Origin: Gammaproteobacteria bacterium
Lineage (GTDB): Bacteria; Pseudomonadota; Gammaproteobacteria; GCA-001735895
Direction: 5' to 3'
Length of the DNA: 40,496 nt
Assembly: GCA_009937625.1 (NCBI GenBank)
Contig: JAACFA010000001.1
Coordinates: 1 to 40,496, forward strand
Below the pieces are notes generated by a model. The model did not search any database. It was given only the letters and a program-made list of their open reading frames with translations, and was not told the DNA's origin. The position numbers were made by a program, and so were the translations under genes. How positions within the stretch are numbered: position 1 is the first letter of the stretch; each line of letters starts with the position of its first letter. Shown in pieces: positions 23,835 through 33,182 of the stretch.

Positions 23835-24480
23835 ATCGGAACAGGTCAGGGCGCTGCAGCAGGCGATTCTCGAGCGCGCGAAAGAGCTCGCGGCCGAGCA
23901 TGTGTCACAGGGTGAGATGACGCGCGGCAAAATCATCGAGGATGCGCGCGAGAAGGTAAAACTGATGGAGCAGAAGGAATTACTGGCTGCCAGGCTGCAG
24001 GCCGATCGTGAGTATCAACGGCAGGTGCAGGCCAACGAATTACGCATCCAGGCCGAGCTCGATCGCAACCGTTGGGGCCTGGTGCAATCGGTGATGGACA
24101 AGATTTCGCGCCAGCTGGTAGAACTGCACCAGGACGATGCCGCCTACCGGCCGGTATTCGAGAGTCTGCTGAAAAATGGCGTCGCCAGTCTCGGACTCAA
24201 GCAGCTGGTAGCGACGCTCGGCAATGACGACCTGTCTCGGTTTCATGACGATTGGGCTGCGATCGTCGAAGCCTGCTGCGGCGACAAGGTTGAAGTCAAA
24301 CTGTCGCCCGAAGCCTGCCACTGCAGCGGTGGCCTCCGGCTGGCGTCGAAGCAGGGCGACGTCATGATCGACAATACCTTCGAAGGCATCATATCGCGGC
24401 GCGGGGAAGTACTGCAGCAGCTGATTTTCGAGCGCCTGTTTTCCACCGTGTCGACCAAGGGAACCGTATTCGATGGGTAA
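23824..24480 (+). CDS. V-type ATPase subunit E (peripheral stalk)
   Basis: 218 residues from TTG 23824, which gives the natural N-terminus ATESEQVRALQQAILERAKE; the track's start at 23785 would add 13 Arg/Cys-rich residues lying inside the subunit F gene. The first ~110 residues are a long charged helix, followed by a small globular domain with IISRRGEVLQQLIFERLF near the end, as in subunit E. It pairs with G/H to hold the head against rotation. It overlaps F by 11 bp and A by 8 bp. Confidence 0.85.
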   Translation: MATESEQVRALQQAILERAKELAAEHVSQGEMTRGKIIEDAREKVKLMEQKELLAARLQADREYQRQVQANELRIQAELDRNRWGLVQSVMDKISRQLVELHQDDAAYRPVFESLLKNGVASLGLKQLVATLGNDDLSRFHDDWAAIVEACCGDKVEVKLSPEACHCSGGLRLASKQGDVMIDNTFEGIISRRGEVLQQLIFERLFSTVSTKGTVFDG

Positions 24481-26254
24481 GGTGCTGGAAGTCAACGGCC
24501 CGATCGTAACGATTCAGCAGCCGGGAATTCGCAACGGCGACCAGGTCAAAATCGGCCGCATGAACCTGATTGGCGAAGTAATCCATATCCGCGCCCAGGA
24601 CGCGCTGGTTCAGGTCTACGAGTCGACCGAGTCCTTGCACCCCGGCGAGCGGGTCGAGGGCCTCGGGCATCCGTTGACGGTCGAGCTCGGGCCCGGACTG
24701 CTGGGACAAATCTTCGATGGCGTGCAGCGCCCGCTCGACAAGATCATGCAGTTGAGCGGCGAGCATATCAGCCGTGGGCTGGAGGTATCCGCGCTCGATC
24801 GGGAGCGCGTCTGGCACTACCTGCCGGATCCCGAGATTGTCGTCGGCAATAGGCTCCGCGGGGGCCAGGTGCTGGGTACGGTGCGCGAAACCGAGACCAT
24901 AGAGCACCGCGTGCTTGCGCCACCGGACTGCAACGGTGAAATCATCGAACATGCGCCCGAGGGCGATTACAACATCGAGGAAATCATCGTACGCCTGCGT
25001 CTTGATCACGGCCCGGTCGAAAGCCTCAGAATGTATCACGACTGGCCGGTGCGTCAGCCGCGGCCCTACCGCTCGCGCGCCAGCTCCGGGCTACCGTTGA
25101 TCACCGGGCAGCGCATCCTCGATACTTTTTTTCCGATGCTGAAAGGCGGCAAGGCGGCGGTCCCCGGGCCCTTTGGTGCGGGCAAGACCATCGTGCAGCA
25201 ACAAATCGCGCGCTGGGCCAATGCGGATATCGTGCTTTACGTCGGCTGCGGCGAACGCGGAAACGAGCTGGTCGAAATATTGCAGACCTTTCCAGAGCTG
25301 ACCGACCCCTATAGCGGACGCTCGCTGATGGAACGTACGTTCCTGGTTGCCAACACGTCGAATATGCCGGTGGTCGCGCGCGAGGCCAGCATTTACGTCG
25401 GCGTCACGATGGCGGAGTACTACCGCGACCAGGGTTACGACGTGGTCATGGTGGCAGATTCGACCAGCCGCTGGGCCGAGGCGCTGCGCGAAGTTGCGGG
25501 ACGCCTCGGGCAGATGCCGGTGGAAGAGGGTTATCCGGCCTACCTGGCTTCTCGTCTGGCGGCTTTTTACGAGCGCGCCGGCAATGTCAATACGCTCGCC
25601 GGTGCGCAGGGTTCGGTGAGCCTGATCGGCGCGGTATCGCCGCCAGGCGGCGATTTTTCGGAGCCGGTGACGAGCCACACCAAGGAGATAATCCGCACCT
25701 TCTGGGCGCTGTCGAAACCGCTGGCGGATGCGCGCCATTACCCGGCGGTATCCTGGCTCGAAAGCTTCACCGATTACTCGGAGCGTGCGGCGGAGTGGTG
25801 GTCCGAGAACGTCAGCCCGCAATGGAGCCTGCGGCGCCAGCAGGCGCTGTCGTTGCTGGCGGAGGCCGATGAACTCGAGCGAATCGTCAACCTGGTGGGC
25901 CCTGAGGCGCTGTCTTCGTCGCAGCGCTGGGTGCTGGAAAGCTCGAGCCTGATCAAGGAGGCGGTGCTGCAGCAGAGCGCGCTCGATCCGGTCGATAGTT
26001 ACTGTTCACCCGACAAACAGTTTCAGCTGCTCGACCTGGTGCTGCAGTATCACCGGACCGGAGCAGAATTGATCGACCTCGGGGTGCCGGTCGAGCAGCT
26101 GACCGAACTCGTTTTCGGCGGCGAAATCAGACGCCTCAAGTCGACCGTCTCGAATGACGATCTGTCTCCATTTCAGGACTATGGCAACAAGATACGCCAG
26201 GCTTTCGATTTGATGCGTGCCGAGTACCACAATCACCGCGGAGCTGCCTCATGA
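24473..26254 (+). CDS. V-type ATPase catalytic subunit A
   Basis: 593 residues, the usual length. The Walker A motif GPFGAGKT is at 232-239, with the upstream [15 protein letters not shown] and the downstream [15 protein letters not shown]. The Walker B-like region [17 protein letters not shown] and the [19 protein letters not shown] signature confirm a catalytic alpha/beta-type ATPase subunit. Residues ~110-180 contain the non-homologous insert that separates V/A-type A subunits from F-type beta. It starts within the E gene (8-bp overlap) and ends ATGA with B. Confidence 0.97.
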   Translation: MGKVLEVNGPIVTIQQPGIRNGDQVKIGRMNLIGEVIHIRAQDALVQVYESTESLHPGERVEGLGHPLTVELGPGLLGQIFDGVQRPLDKIMQLSGEHISRGLEVSALDRERVWHYLPDPEIVVGNRLRGGQVLGTVRETETIEHRVLAPPDCNGEIIEHAPEGDYNIEEIIVRLRLDHGPVESLRMYHDWPVRQPRPYRSRASSGLPLITGQRILDTFFPMLKGGKAAVPGPFGAGKTIVQQQIARWANADIVLYVGCGERGNELVEILQTFPELTDPYSGRSLMERTFLVANTSNMPVVAREASIYVGVTMAEYYRDQGYDVVMVADSTSRWAEALREVAGRLGQMPVEEGYPAYLASRLAAFYERAGNVNTLAGAQGSVSLIGAVSPPGGDFSEPVTSHTKEIIRTFWALSKPLADARHYPAVSWLESFTDYSERAAEWWSENVSPQWSLRRQQALSLLAEADELERIVNLVGPEALSSSQRWVLESSSLIKEAVLQQSALDPVDSYCSPDKQFQLLDLVLQYHRTGAELIDLGVPVEQLTELVFGGEIRRLKSTVSNDDLSPFQDYGNKIRQAFDLMRAEYHNHRGAAS

Positions 26255-27633
26255 GTGAACTCGAGTATCGCAAGGTCGATTCGATTCACGGCGCCCTGAT
26301 GTTCCTCAAGGGAGTCGGGGATGTGGCGCTGGGCGATCGCGTTCAGATTCGCGGCAAGGACGGCAGGCGGCGTAACGGGCAGGTCATCCGGACATCCCGC
26401 GACGTCGTGCTGGTACAGGTGTTCGAGGGAACCGATAATCTCGACCTGGAAAACACCTGGGTGCGTTTTCTCGATCAACCGTTCGAACTAGCGTTGTCGC
26501 CCGATATGCTGGGACGCAACTTCAACGGCATCGGCGCGCCGCGCGACGACAGGCCGCCGCTCGTTTCCAGCCTGCGCCGCAACGTCAACGGTTCGCCGGT
26601 CAACCCGGCCGCGCGCGCCTACCCGCGCGAGTTTATTCAGACCGGGATTTCCACCATCGATGGCCTCAACTCGCTAGTGCGTGGACAGAAACTGCCGGTT
26701 TTCTCGGGCTCCGGGCTGCCGCATAACCGACTGGCGGCGCAGATCGTACGCCAGGCGAGATTGCCTGGCGATAGCTCTAACTTCGTTATCGTGTTCGCGG
26801 CGATGGGAGTGTCGTATTCGGACGCGCGCTTCTTCGAGCAGGAGTTCGAGTCCAGCGGCGTGTTGCGTAATGTTGTCATGTTCATCAACCTGGCCAACGA
26901 TCCGCCGATGGAACGCCTGATTCTTCCGCGCACCGCGCTGACCGCTGCCGAGTATTTGGCTTACGAACTCGATCATCATGTGCTGGTGGTCATTACCGAC
27001 ATGACCAACTATGCCGAGGCGCTGCGCGAAGTTGCGACCGAGAAGGGTGATGTACCGTCGAGGAAAGGTTACCCGGGTTATCTCTATTCGGACCTGGCCG
27101 AAATTTACGAGCGTGCCGGGCGGCTGCGCGATCGCCACGGCTCGATCACGATGATACCGATCCTGTCGATGCCGAGCGACGATATCACCCATCCGATTCC
27201 GGATCTGAGTGGTTACATTACCGAGGGGCAAATCGTGTTGAGCCGTGAGTTGCACAGCAAGGCGGTTTATCCGCCAGTCAACGTGCCGCCTTCGTTATCG
27301 CGCCTGATGAAAGACGGGATCGGCAAGGACGATACGCGAGAGGATCATCCACGCGCGGCCAGTCAGCTGTATGCTTCCTACACTCGAGCGCTGGAGGCAA
27401 GAAACCTGGCTTCGATCATCGGTGCCGAAGAACTTTCGGATCGCGATCGCCGCTACCTCGATTTTGCCAATCGTTTCGAGGAAGATTTCGTGCGACAGGG
27501 ACCCGACGAGGAACGTAACATCATCGAAACCCTGGACCTGGCCTGGGAGCTTTTGTCATTGCTGCCGCCGGGTGAGTTAAGCCGCGTCAGCGAGGAAGAT
27601 CTGCATAAGTATCATAGCTGGGAAGAGCACTAG
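26251..27633 (+). CDS. V-type ATPase regulatory subunit B
   Basis: 460 residues. In place of a Walker A motif it has FSGSGLPHNRLAAQI, the degenerate loop typical of non-catalytic B subunits. ISTIDGLNSLVRGQKLP, VFAAMGVSYSDARFF and [36 protein letters not shown] segments are standard. It alternates with A in the A3B3 hexamer. It overlaps A by ATGA and D by one base (TAGTG). Confidence 0.97.
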   Translation: MSELEYRKVDSIHGALMFLKGVGDVALGDRVQIRGKDGRRRNGQVIRTSRDVVLVQVFEGTDNLDLENTWVRFLDQPFELALSPDMLGRNFNGIGAPRDDRPPLVSSLRRNVNGSPVNPAARAYPREFIQTGISTIDGLNSLVRGQKLPVFSGSGLPHNRLAAQIVRQARLPGDSSNFVIVFAAMGVSYSDARFFEQEFESSGVLRNVVMFINLANDPPMERLILPRTALTAAEYLAYELDHHVLVVITDMTNYAEALREVATEKGDVPSRKGYPGYLYSDLAEIYERAGRLRDRHGSITMIPILSMPSDDITHPIPDLSGYITEGQIVLSRELHSKAVYPPVNVPPSLSRLMKDGIGKDDTREDHPRAASQLYASYTRALEARNLASIIGAEELSDRDRRYLDFANRFEEDFVRQGPDEERNIIETLDLAWELLSLLPPGELSRVSEEDLHKYHSWEEH

Positions 27634-28247
27634 TGCAGGATCGGCTCAACATACCGCCGACCAAGAGCTCGTTGCTCGACCTCAAGCGCAGGCTGGAGTT
27701 TCTCAACGAGGGTTACCGCCTGCTCGAGCGCAAGCGCGAACTGTTGACGCGCCTGGTCTATGAGAAACTGGCCGAGTACCGGCAGATGAGCCGGTCGACG
27801 CGTGCAGCGATGACCACCGCCTATCGCTGGCTCAGCATTACCCAGATGCGCATGGGAAGCCATCGAATCCAGCAACTGGCGATCGGCATGCCGCAGGCGG
27901 TGGAAGCAAACGTGCTGCCGCGACAGAATATGAGCGTGCAGTATCCGTCGGTAGAAATCAAAAAACTGCCGCTGTTGCCGGTCGGTATTCTGGCTACCGA
28001 CGCCAGCCTGGACGAAACCCGTTCCACCTTTGCCGACATGATCGTCCGTGCAGCGCAGCTGGCCGAGGTCGAGACCGCTCTCTGGCGCCTGCTGGAGGAA
28101 CAGCGCAAAACCCAGAAGCGGGTCAACGCCCTCAGGTATAACGTGATTCCGCGCTACGAGCGCACTATCAGCTATGTCGAATCGGCGCTCGAGGAGGAAG
28201 AGCGTAACACGCTGTTTCAGCTCAAGGTGCTGGGGGAGCGGAGCTAG
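27633..28247 (+). CDS. V-type ATPase subunit D (central shaft)
   Basis: 204 residues starting with GTG in a TAGTG overlap with subunit B. It begins NIPPTKSSLLDLKRRLEFLNEGYRLLERKRELL, the long antiparallel coiled-coil start of subunit D, and ends with RRVNALRYNVIPRYERTISYVESALEEEER-like helices. Subunit D is the rotor axle inside A3B3. It is the last gene of the operon; no clear terminator follows in the next 200 bp. Confidence 0.93.
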   Translation: MQDRLNIPPTKSSLLDLKRRLEFLNEGYRLLERKRELLTRLVYEKLAEYRQMSRSTRAAMTTAYRWLSITQMRMGSHRIQQLAIGMPQAVEANVLPRQNMSVQYPSVEIKKLPLLPVGILATDASLDETRSTFADMIVRAAQLAEVETALWRLLEEQRKTQKRVNALRYNVIPRYERTISYVESALEEEERNTLFQLKVLGERS

Positions 28248-28458
28248 CGGGGCAGCAGCTCGGTCGGGTGACGTGACTGGGTTATCGCGTTACTTGTTTT
28301 CACTGCAGCCGAATCGGTCAGGGCTATTATCGCCTAACCGATGCAAACCGAATGTAAAGTTGATCCCGAGTTGATTTATCTCAATCCAGAGCGGTTGACT
28401 TTGCCATGGATGCAGCATATTTTTTGTGTACCTTAACTCCACCCGCGAGGACCATCAA

Positions 28459-29202
28459 ATGGTCAGCAAAAAAAGCTCCAAAGCCACGCAAAAGCCTTCC
28501 GGTTTAAAAAAGTTGAAGACGGGTATCACGTCGACCGCCTCGTCGGTGACGGAAGATATCGATAAAGCCAGGGAAGTCGTTTTACGCGAGTTGCGCGAAG
28601 CGTTCGAAGCCGTAAGCAATAAAGCCAGGGCCGCGAGCGATACGGCGAACGATGTGTCCTCACACCTCAAATCTTCGATAGCGGGAACCGCTTCTGATGC
28701 CAGCGAGTCGGTAAAGGAAACGATCGCGGAAGCGCATATTGCTGACACCTTTCGCAAACTCACCGACGAAGTCGAAGAGGCCGCCGAGGAAGTGATCGAG
28801 GGCATTAGCAAGCGATTCAATCAGCTGCGCGAAGCCGCGGCCAAAAAGATTCAGCCCGAAAAAGCTACTGGTAAGAAGAAGGTGGCGGTCAAGAAGAAGG
28901 CTGCGGCCAAGAAGAAGGTGGCGGTGAAGACGAAGGCTGCGGGGAAGAAGAAGGCTGCGGTGAAGAAGAAGGCTGCGGTGAAGACGAAGGCTGCGGTCAA
29001 GAAGAAGGCTGCGGTCAAGAAGAAGGCTGCGGTCAAGAAGAAGGCTGCGGTCAAGAAGAAGGCTGCGGTCAAGAAGAAGGTGGTGGTGAAGAAGAAGGCT
29101 GCGGTCAAGAAGCAGGTGGTGGTGAAGAAGAAGGCTGCGGCGAAGAAGAAGGCTGCGCCAAAGAAAAACACTCCCAGGAAAGCACCGGTAAAGAAAAAAT
29201 AG
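28459..29202 (+). CDS. AlgP/histone H1-like protein with phasin-like N-terminus
   Basis: 247 residues from ATG 28459, with GAGGACC as ribosome site; the track's GTG is upstream of it. Residues ~1-135 are helical and amphipathic with Ala/Glu/Ser (DIDKAREVVLRELREAFEAVSNKARAASD), recalling phasin- or apolipoprotein-like coils. Residues ~139-234 are sixteen KKKAAV-type hexads, and the end is KKNTPRKAPVKKK. Lysine/alanine tails of this kind bind DNA non-specifically, as in AlgP and bacterial H1-like proteins. A nucleoid or granule-DNA tethering role is inference. It lies alone between the ATPase operon and the convergent P-type ATPase. Confidence 0.75.
   Translation: MVSKKSSKATQKPSGLKKLKTGITSTASSVTEDIDKAREVVLRELREAFEAVSNKARAASDTANDVSSHLKSSIAGTASDASESVKETIAEAHIADTFRKLTDEVEEAAEEVIEGISKRFNQLREAAAKKIQPEKATGKKKVAVKKKAAAKKKVAVKTKAAGKKKAAVKKKAAVKTKAAVKKKAAVKKKAAVKKKAAVKKKAAVKKKVVVKKKAAVKKQVVVKKKAAAKKKAAPKKNTPRKAPVKKK
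28873..29160 (+). repeat. Sixteen 18-bp coding repeats (KKKAAV)
   Basis: The unit AAGAAGAAGGCTGCGGTC recurs 16 times in phase, encoding KKKAAV with variants KKKVAV, KTKAAG, KTKAAV, KKKVVV, KKQVVV and KKKAAP. Several neighbouring units are identical at DNA level, indicating recent slippage or unequal exchange, so copy number may vary between strains. Confidence 0.9.
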
Positions 29203-29497
29203 CCGTCTTTCGGGGCCTGGTTGGTCGCGGGAGAACTACGGTGCCGGTAGGCCCGTGACCCCCAATGTGGCGATGTTTAACCGGCTTTAGCGACAAATTG
29301 CGTGGCGATCTGTCAATATTTCTGCGTCATCAGTTTTCGTTAAGAGGGGATCGGGCATCTCCGTCGATGCAATAACCGACACTAGGAAAGGCCGTTTTAG
29401 TCGGTAACCTTTATGGACCGGCGGTTCGACGGATTAGTCTGCCGATAGCGTGGACATTTTTTGTTTCTCGACCCCTGGATTATGGCAAGCCGGTGGA
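29203..29497. other. Intergenic spacer between convergent genes
   Basis: About 295 bp between the histone-like gene and the stop of the P-type ATPase gene. No intrinsic terminator with a T-tract and no convincing gene was seen. Confidence 0.4.
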
Positions 29498-32167
29498 TCA
29501 AGCGCTGACCTCCCGATCCAGACTAGCTTTGGCACCATAGATCCTGCCTCGCCTGACCAGCCATTTTTCGCTTTCGACAGCAAACAGTATCACCAGCGGC
29601 AGGCTGAAACAGACGAGGAGTTCTTCCAGGGTCAGCGGGCTGGTGTGGAAGATCCGGTTTAGGGCCGGCAGGTAGACCACCATCAATTGCAGGCCGACCG
29701 TGAGCAATACGGCGCCCAATATCGGCAGATTAGAAAATATACCCAGGGTAAACAACGATTCTCTCTCCGAGCGTATCGCTATTACGTGAACCAGCTGGCA
29801 CAGGGTCAATACGGTGAACACAACCGTTTGCCAGTTGTCGGAGCCGGCGCGCAGCGCCCACGCCTGGGCACCCAGCGAAAGTGCGGCGATCAGCAATCCC
29901 ACCCAGAGGATATGCTGCCAGATACCCTGCGCAAAAATGCTTTCGTCGGGATGCCTTGGGGGCCGATGCATGATGCCGCGTTCCTGGGGTTCGGCCGACA
30001 GTGCGAGTCCGGGTAGCCCATCGGTGACGAGGTTGATCCACAAGATCTGAATCGGTATCAGCGGCAACGGCAAGCCAATAAAGGGCGCCAGGAATATGGT
30101 CCATACCTCGCCGGCATTGCTGGTCATCGTGTACTTTATGAACTTGCGAATGTTGTCGAAGATGCGCCGCCCCTCGCGCACAGCCCTGACGATAGTGGCG
30201 AAGTTATCGTCTTTCAGCACCATATCACTCGATTCCCGGGCCACGTCGGTGCCCTTCAAACCCATGGCGACGCCGATGTTGGACTGTTTCAACGCCGGCG
30301 CGTCGTTGACGCCGTCACCAGTCATTGCGACATACTCGTTGCATTGCTGCAGCGCGCTGACAATCTTTATTTTTTGTTCAGGCGAGACGCGCGCGTAGAC
30401 GTGGATGTTCTGCACGCGATCGATAAAATCATCGAAATCGATCTGTTCAAGCTCTTCTCCGGTAAGTACGCCGTTGTCGGTACTGATCCCCAATTGGTTG
30501 GCAATGGCTAGCGCGGTACCTGGATGATCGCCGGTGATCATCACCGGCGTGATGCCAGCCGAACGACAATCCTGAATCGATTGAAACACCTCGTCACGCG
30601 GGGGATCGGCCAGACCCACGAGGCCAAGCAGGGTCAGCTCGTTCTCGATGGCGACGGACGACAAATCGGCGGGCAGATCGTCAAATTGTCGTGCAGCAAT
30701 CGCGAGCATGCGGTAGCCCTGTCGTGCCAACTGATCCGATTTTTGAAGCAGCGCATCGATATCGATGTCCTGTGGGCCTGATGACATTAGCTGGTTACGG
30801 CATTTCGGTAGCAGACTCTCGGGGGCGCCCTTGCAAAATGCGGTAACTTTGCTCTCTGCCTGGTTAAAGGTTGTCATGATCCGGCGGTTGGCGTCGAAAG
30901 GCAGTTCTGCCAGCCGTGGAAAGCGAGCTTCCAGCGCCGATTTTTCGAACCCTCCTTGCATCGCGCCAAGGTAAAGGGCGACCTCGGTCGGATCGCCGAC
31001 AAACTGATCCTTCTCGTCCCGAGCGACATTGCTGCACAGGGCCATGCCCTGACCGAGTAATTGCCATAACTCGCTGCTTGTTTCGGTTTCGCTCAAACTC
31101 GCAATCTGTTGCGCATCTGCGGCCACCAGGGCCAGGCGCATTTCGTTGCGGGTCAGGGTACCGGTCTTATCCGAGCAGATGTAAGTCACCGAACCAAGGG
31201 TTTCGACTGCCGAGAGTCTGCGCATCAGCGAGTTGTGCCGGCTCATTTTCCGGGCGCCGATGGCGAGCGATATCGAGATCACGGCGGGCAGAGCCTCGGG
31301 GATGGCGGCAACGGCGAGGCTGATCGCTGTCAACAGCATCAGGATAAGCGCTTCGCCGCGCCACAGGCCACTGATAAACACGATCGCAGCGACCACAAAG
31401 ATGACCAGCGCCAGCCGATGCCCGAAACGGCTCAATCGGTTCTGTAGCGGCGTCATCACGGTTTTCGATTCCTGCAACAAGGTTGCGATTCTGCCGAGCT
31501 CGGTCGATGAGCCGGTAGCGACGGTTAACCCCATCGCATTACCACGGGTGACGCTGGTGCCCTTGTAGACCATGTTGTGACGATCGGCCGGCGCAGTCTC
31601 TACGGCAGCGATGGTTTCAATGTTCTTCGCGACCGGCAGTGATTCGCCGGTTAGTGCCGCCTCGTCGACCTCGACGTCCGTTGCCTCGAACAGCCGCAAA
31701 TCTCCGGGTACGATATTTCCCGCCTCCAGGTAAACGATGTCACCTGGAACCAGGCTCTGGGTATCTATCTGTTGCAGTTGGCCGCCCCGGCGGACCTTGA
31801 TTTCTGGTGCCGTCAATTTGCGCAGCGCGTCGAGGGCGCGCTCGGCGCGATATTCCTGCACCGATCCAATCAGAGCATTCAGAAGCACGATAACCAGGAT
31901 CACGATAGTATCGTGGATTTCTCCCATAGCCCCGGCAAGTATCGCGGCCAGCAACAGGATGACAATAAGGATGTTACGAAACTGGGCCAGAAATTTTCTC
32001 AGGAATGAAGTTTTTACTGTCCCCTCGATGAGATTCAATCCATAGACTCTGGATCTGTTAGCGGCTTCCTCGACGCTGAGGCCGTGTTGGGTGTCGACTT
32101 TCAGTTCGGCAGCCAGTTCTTCGCAACCGCGAGCATGAGGTGCGTTCGGTGTAGCGATTGGTTCCAT
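29498..32167 (-). CDS. Calcium-transporting P-type ATPase (SERCA-like, P2A)
   Basis: 889 residues from ATG 32167; the track's start 84 codons upstream would translate the hairpin-rich spacer. Domains in order: an N-terminal cation-ATPase segment, the actuator with LTGESLPV (TGES 173-176), the phosphorylation site CSDKTGTLT (Asp333), the nucleotide domain with CKGAPE, and the hinge TGDGVNDAPAL. Residues equivalent to SERCA Ca2+ ligands are present: PEALP in M4 (Glu291), SNAGEV in M5 (Asn and Glu) and NLVTDG in M6 (Asn, Thr and Asp). About ten membrane helices. The enzyme should export Ca2+ from the cytosol. It is transcribed alone. Confidence 0.93.
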   Translation of the reverse strand: MEPIATPNAPHARGCEELAAELKVDTQHGLSVEEAANRSRVYGLNLIEGTVKTSFLRKFLAQFRNILIVILLLAAILAGAMGEIHDTIVILVIVLLNALIGSVQEYRAERALDALRKLTAPEIKVRRGGQLQQIDTQSLVPGDIVYLEAGNIVPGDLRLFEATDVEVDEAALTGESLPVAKNIETIAAVETAPADRHNMVYKGTSVTRGNAMGLTVATGSSTELGRIATLLQESKTVMTPLQNRLSRFGHRLALVIFVVAAIVFISGLWRGEALILMLLTAISLAVAAIPEALPAVISISLAIGARKMSRHNSLMRRLSAVETLGSVTYICSDKTGTLTRNEMRLALVAADAQQIASLSETETSSELWQLLGQGMALCSNVARDEKDQFVGDPTEVALYLGAMQGGFEKSALEARFPRLAELPFDANRRIMTTFNQAESKVTAFCKGAPESLLPKCRNQLMSSGPQDIDIDALLQKSDQLARQGYRMLAIAARQFDDLPADLSSVAIENELTLLGLVGLADPPRDEVFQSIQDCRSAGITPVMITGDHPGTALAIANQLGISTDNGVLTGEELEQIDFDDFIDRVQNIHVYARVSPEQKIKIVSALQQCNEYVAMTGDGVNDAPALKQSNIGVAMGLKGTDVARESSDMVLKDDNFATIVRAVREGRRIFDNIRKFIKYTMTSNAGEVWTIFLAPFIGLPLPLIPIQILWINLVTDGLPGLALSAEPQERGIMHRPPRHPDESIFAQGIWQHILWVGLLIAALSLGAQAWALRAGSDNWQTVVFTVLTLCQLVHVIAIRSERESLFTLGIFSNLPILGAVLLTVGLQLMVVYLPALNRIFHTSPLTLEELLVCFSLPLVILFAVESEKWLVRRGRIYGAKASLDREVSA

Positions 32168-32462
32168 GCCGGGAATATTACCAAGCTCGGTGGTTAAAGC
32201 TATTGAGTAGTATGTTTGTGAAGCTTGGTATTGGTTTATTCGAGGGGTGGAATTCTGGGCTTTAATTCTAGACTGAATCTGGGCGAGAGGATTTCGTGCC
32301 CGCCATCCCTGGCGGGCACCCATTGTGCAAGGATGCTCAGGTGCCGCGAAGCACAGGGATGTGCGAGAGCGGCCCTCCGGACGGCCTGTGGCCGCCCTGC
32401 GCGCCGTGCAAAAGCGCATCCATGCGCTTTTGTGAACCTCGGATTCGGTTCCATCGTCCCGC
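32168..32462. other. Hairpin-rich intergenic spacer
   Basis: Between the P-type ATPase start and the tRNA-Pro terminator. It should hold the ATPase promoter on the minus strand. The left third is AT-rich with GAATTCTGGGC and GAATCTGGGC near-repeats; the right two-thirds is a chain of hairpins listed separately. The ORFs drawn here by the track are spurious. Confidence 0.5.
32296..32451. repeat. Cluster of small hairpins (REP-like)
   Basis: Consecutive inverted repeats: GTGCCCGCC-ATCCCT-GGCGGGCAC (32296-32319, perfect 9-bp stem); GCAC-AGGGAT-GTGC (32351-32364) nested in GCCGC...GCGGC; GGCCCTCCGGACGGCC (about 32371-32386); CAAAAGCGCA-TCCA-TGCGCTTTTG (32409-32432, perfect 10-bp stem); and GAACC...GGTTC (32434-32451). 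The first, second and fourth share CATCC/GGATG at the loop. It resembles REP-type intergenic repeats; coding is unlikely. Confidence 0.6.
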
Positions 32463-32601
<139 letters not shown>

Positions 32602-32672
32602 ACTGTGAAGAACCGCTATTCTAGGTGAATTGCCGGTGCGGCTCAATTAAAGGTTTTGACGCGACGGTGATT

Positions 32673-33143
32673 TCAGGACTTGCCGTAGTAGATGGCGTCG
32701 AAGGTTTTGGCGCTGAAGCCGTTCATACGCTGGTCCCCGATCAGGATGACAGGCACCCCGCGGCCGCGCAGTTTCTTGTATTCCCTGGCCGCAGTTTCGG
32801 ACTTCTCGATATCGTGCTCGGTGAAAGGAATATTGTTCTTGCGGAAGTGCCGTGCCGCTTTCTTGCAGTAGCCGCACCAGCTGGTCGAATACATCGCGAC
32901 GGATTTGGATTTCTGGCGCCCGGTAACCAGGCTCGAATCGTAGACGAACGGCTCTACGCTGACCGAGGTGAAGCTGCTGACGCTACCGGTGATTTCTTTG
33001 AGTTTGGCTTTGTCGGGCGGGCTGTCGCCGTAATGAATCCTGCCACTCTCGTCGACCCACTTGTATAGCTCGCCCTGGGTAACCGGGCTGAGAAACATCA
33101 AAACGAGCAACAGGCTCGTGACAGGCAGTGACAGTTTTTTCAT
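32673..33143 (-). CDS. Exported DUF4124-glutaredoxin protein
   Basis: 156 residues with a signal peptide ending near SPVTQG. A DUF4124-type segment (LYKWVDESGRIHYGDSPP) follows, then a glutaredoxin domain with the redox pair CGYC (STSWCGYCKKAARHF), the cis-Pro strand GRGVPVILIGDQRMNGF and a C-terminal helix. It should be a periplasmic thiol/disulfide protein; glutathione use outside the cytosol is unusual, so its reductant is unclear. On the mRNA, CATCGGAG and CTCCGATG form a perfect 8-bp inverted repeat that pairs the Shine-Dalgarno-like CGGAGG with the start codon. Confidence 0.82.
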   Translation of the reverse strand: MKKLSLPVTSLLLVLMFLSPVTQGELYKWVDESGRIHYGDSPPDKAKLKEITGSVSSFTSVSVEPFVYDSSLVTGRQKSKSVAMYSTSWCGYCKKAARHFRKNNIPFTEHDIEKSETAAREYKKLRGRGVPVILIGDQRMNGFSAKTFDAIYYGKS

Positions 33144-33182
33144 CGGAGAATTTCTATTGCCTCCGATGAGTATAGCAGTGGC

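Noticed and set aside
28341-28436. 31-codon ORF (MQTECKVDPELIYL...) before the histone-like gene
   Set aside because: No clear ribosome site or recognisable feature; too short to support without conservation data.
28851-29171. Phe/Ala-rich minus-strand ORF
   Set aside because: Antisense of the KKKAAV repeats; hydrophobicity is a by-product of AAG codons.
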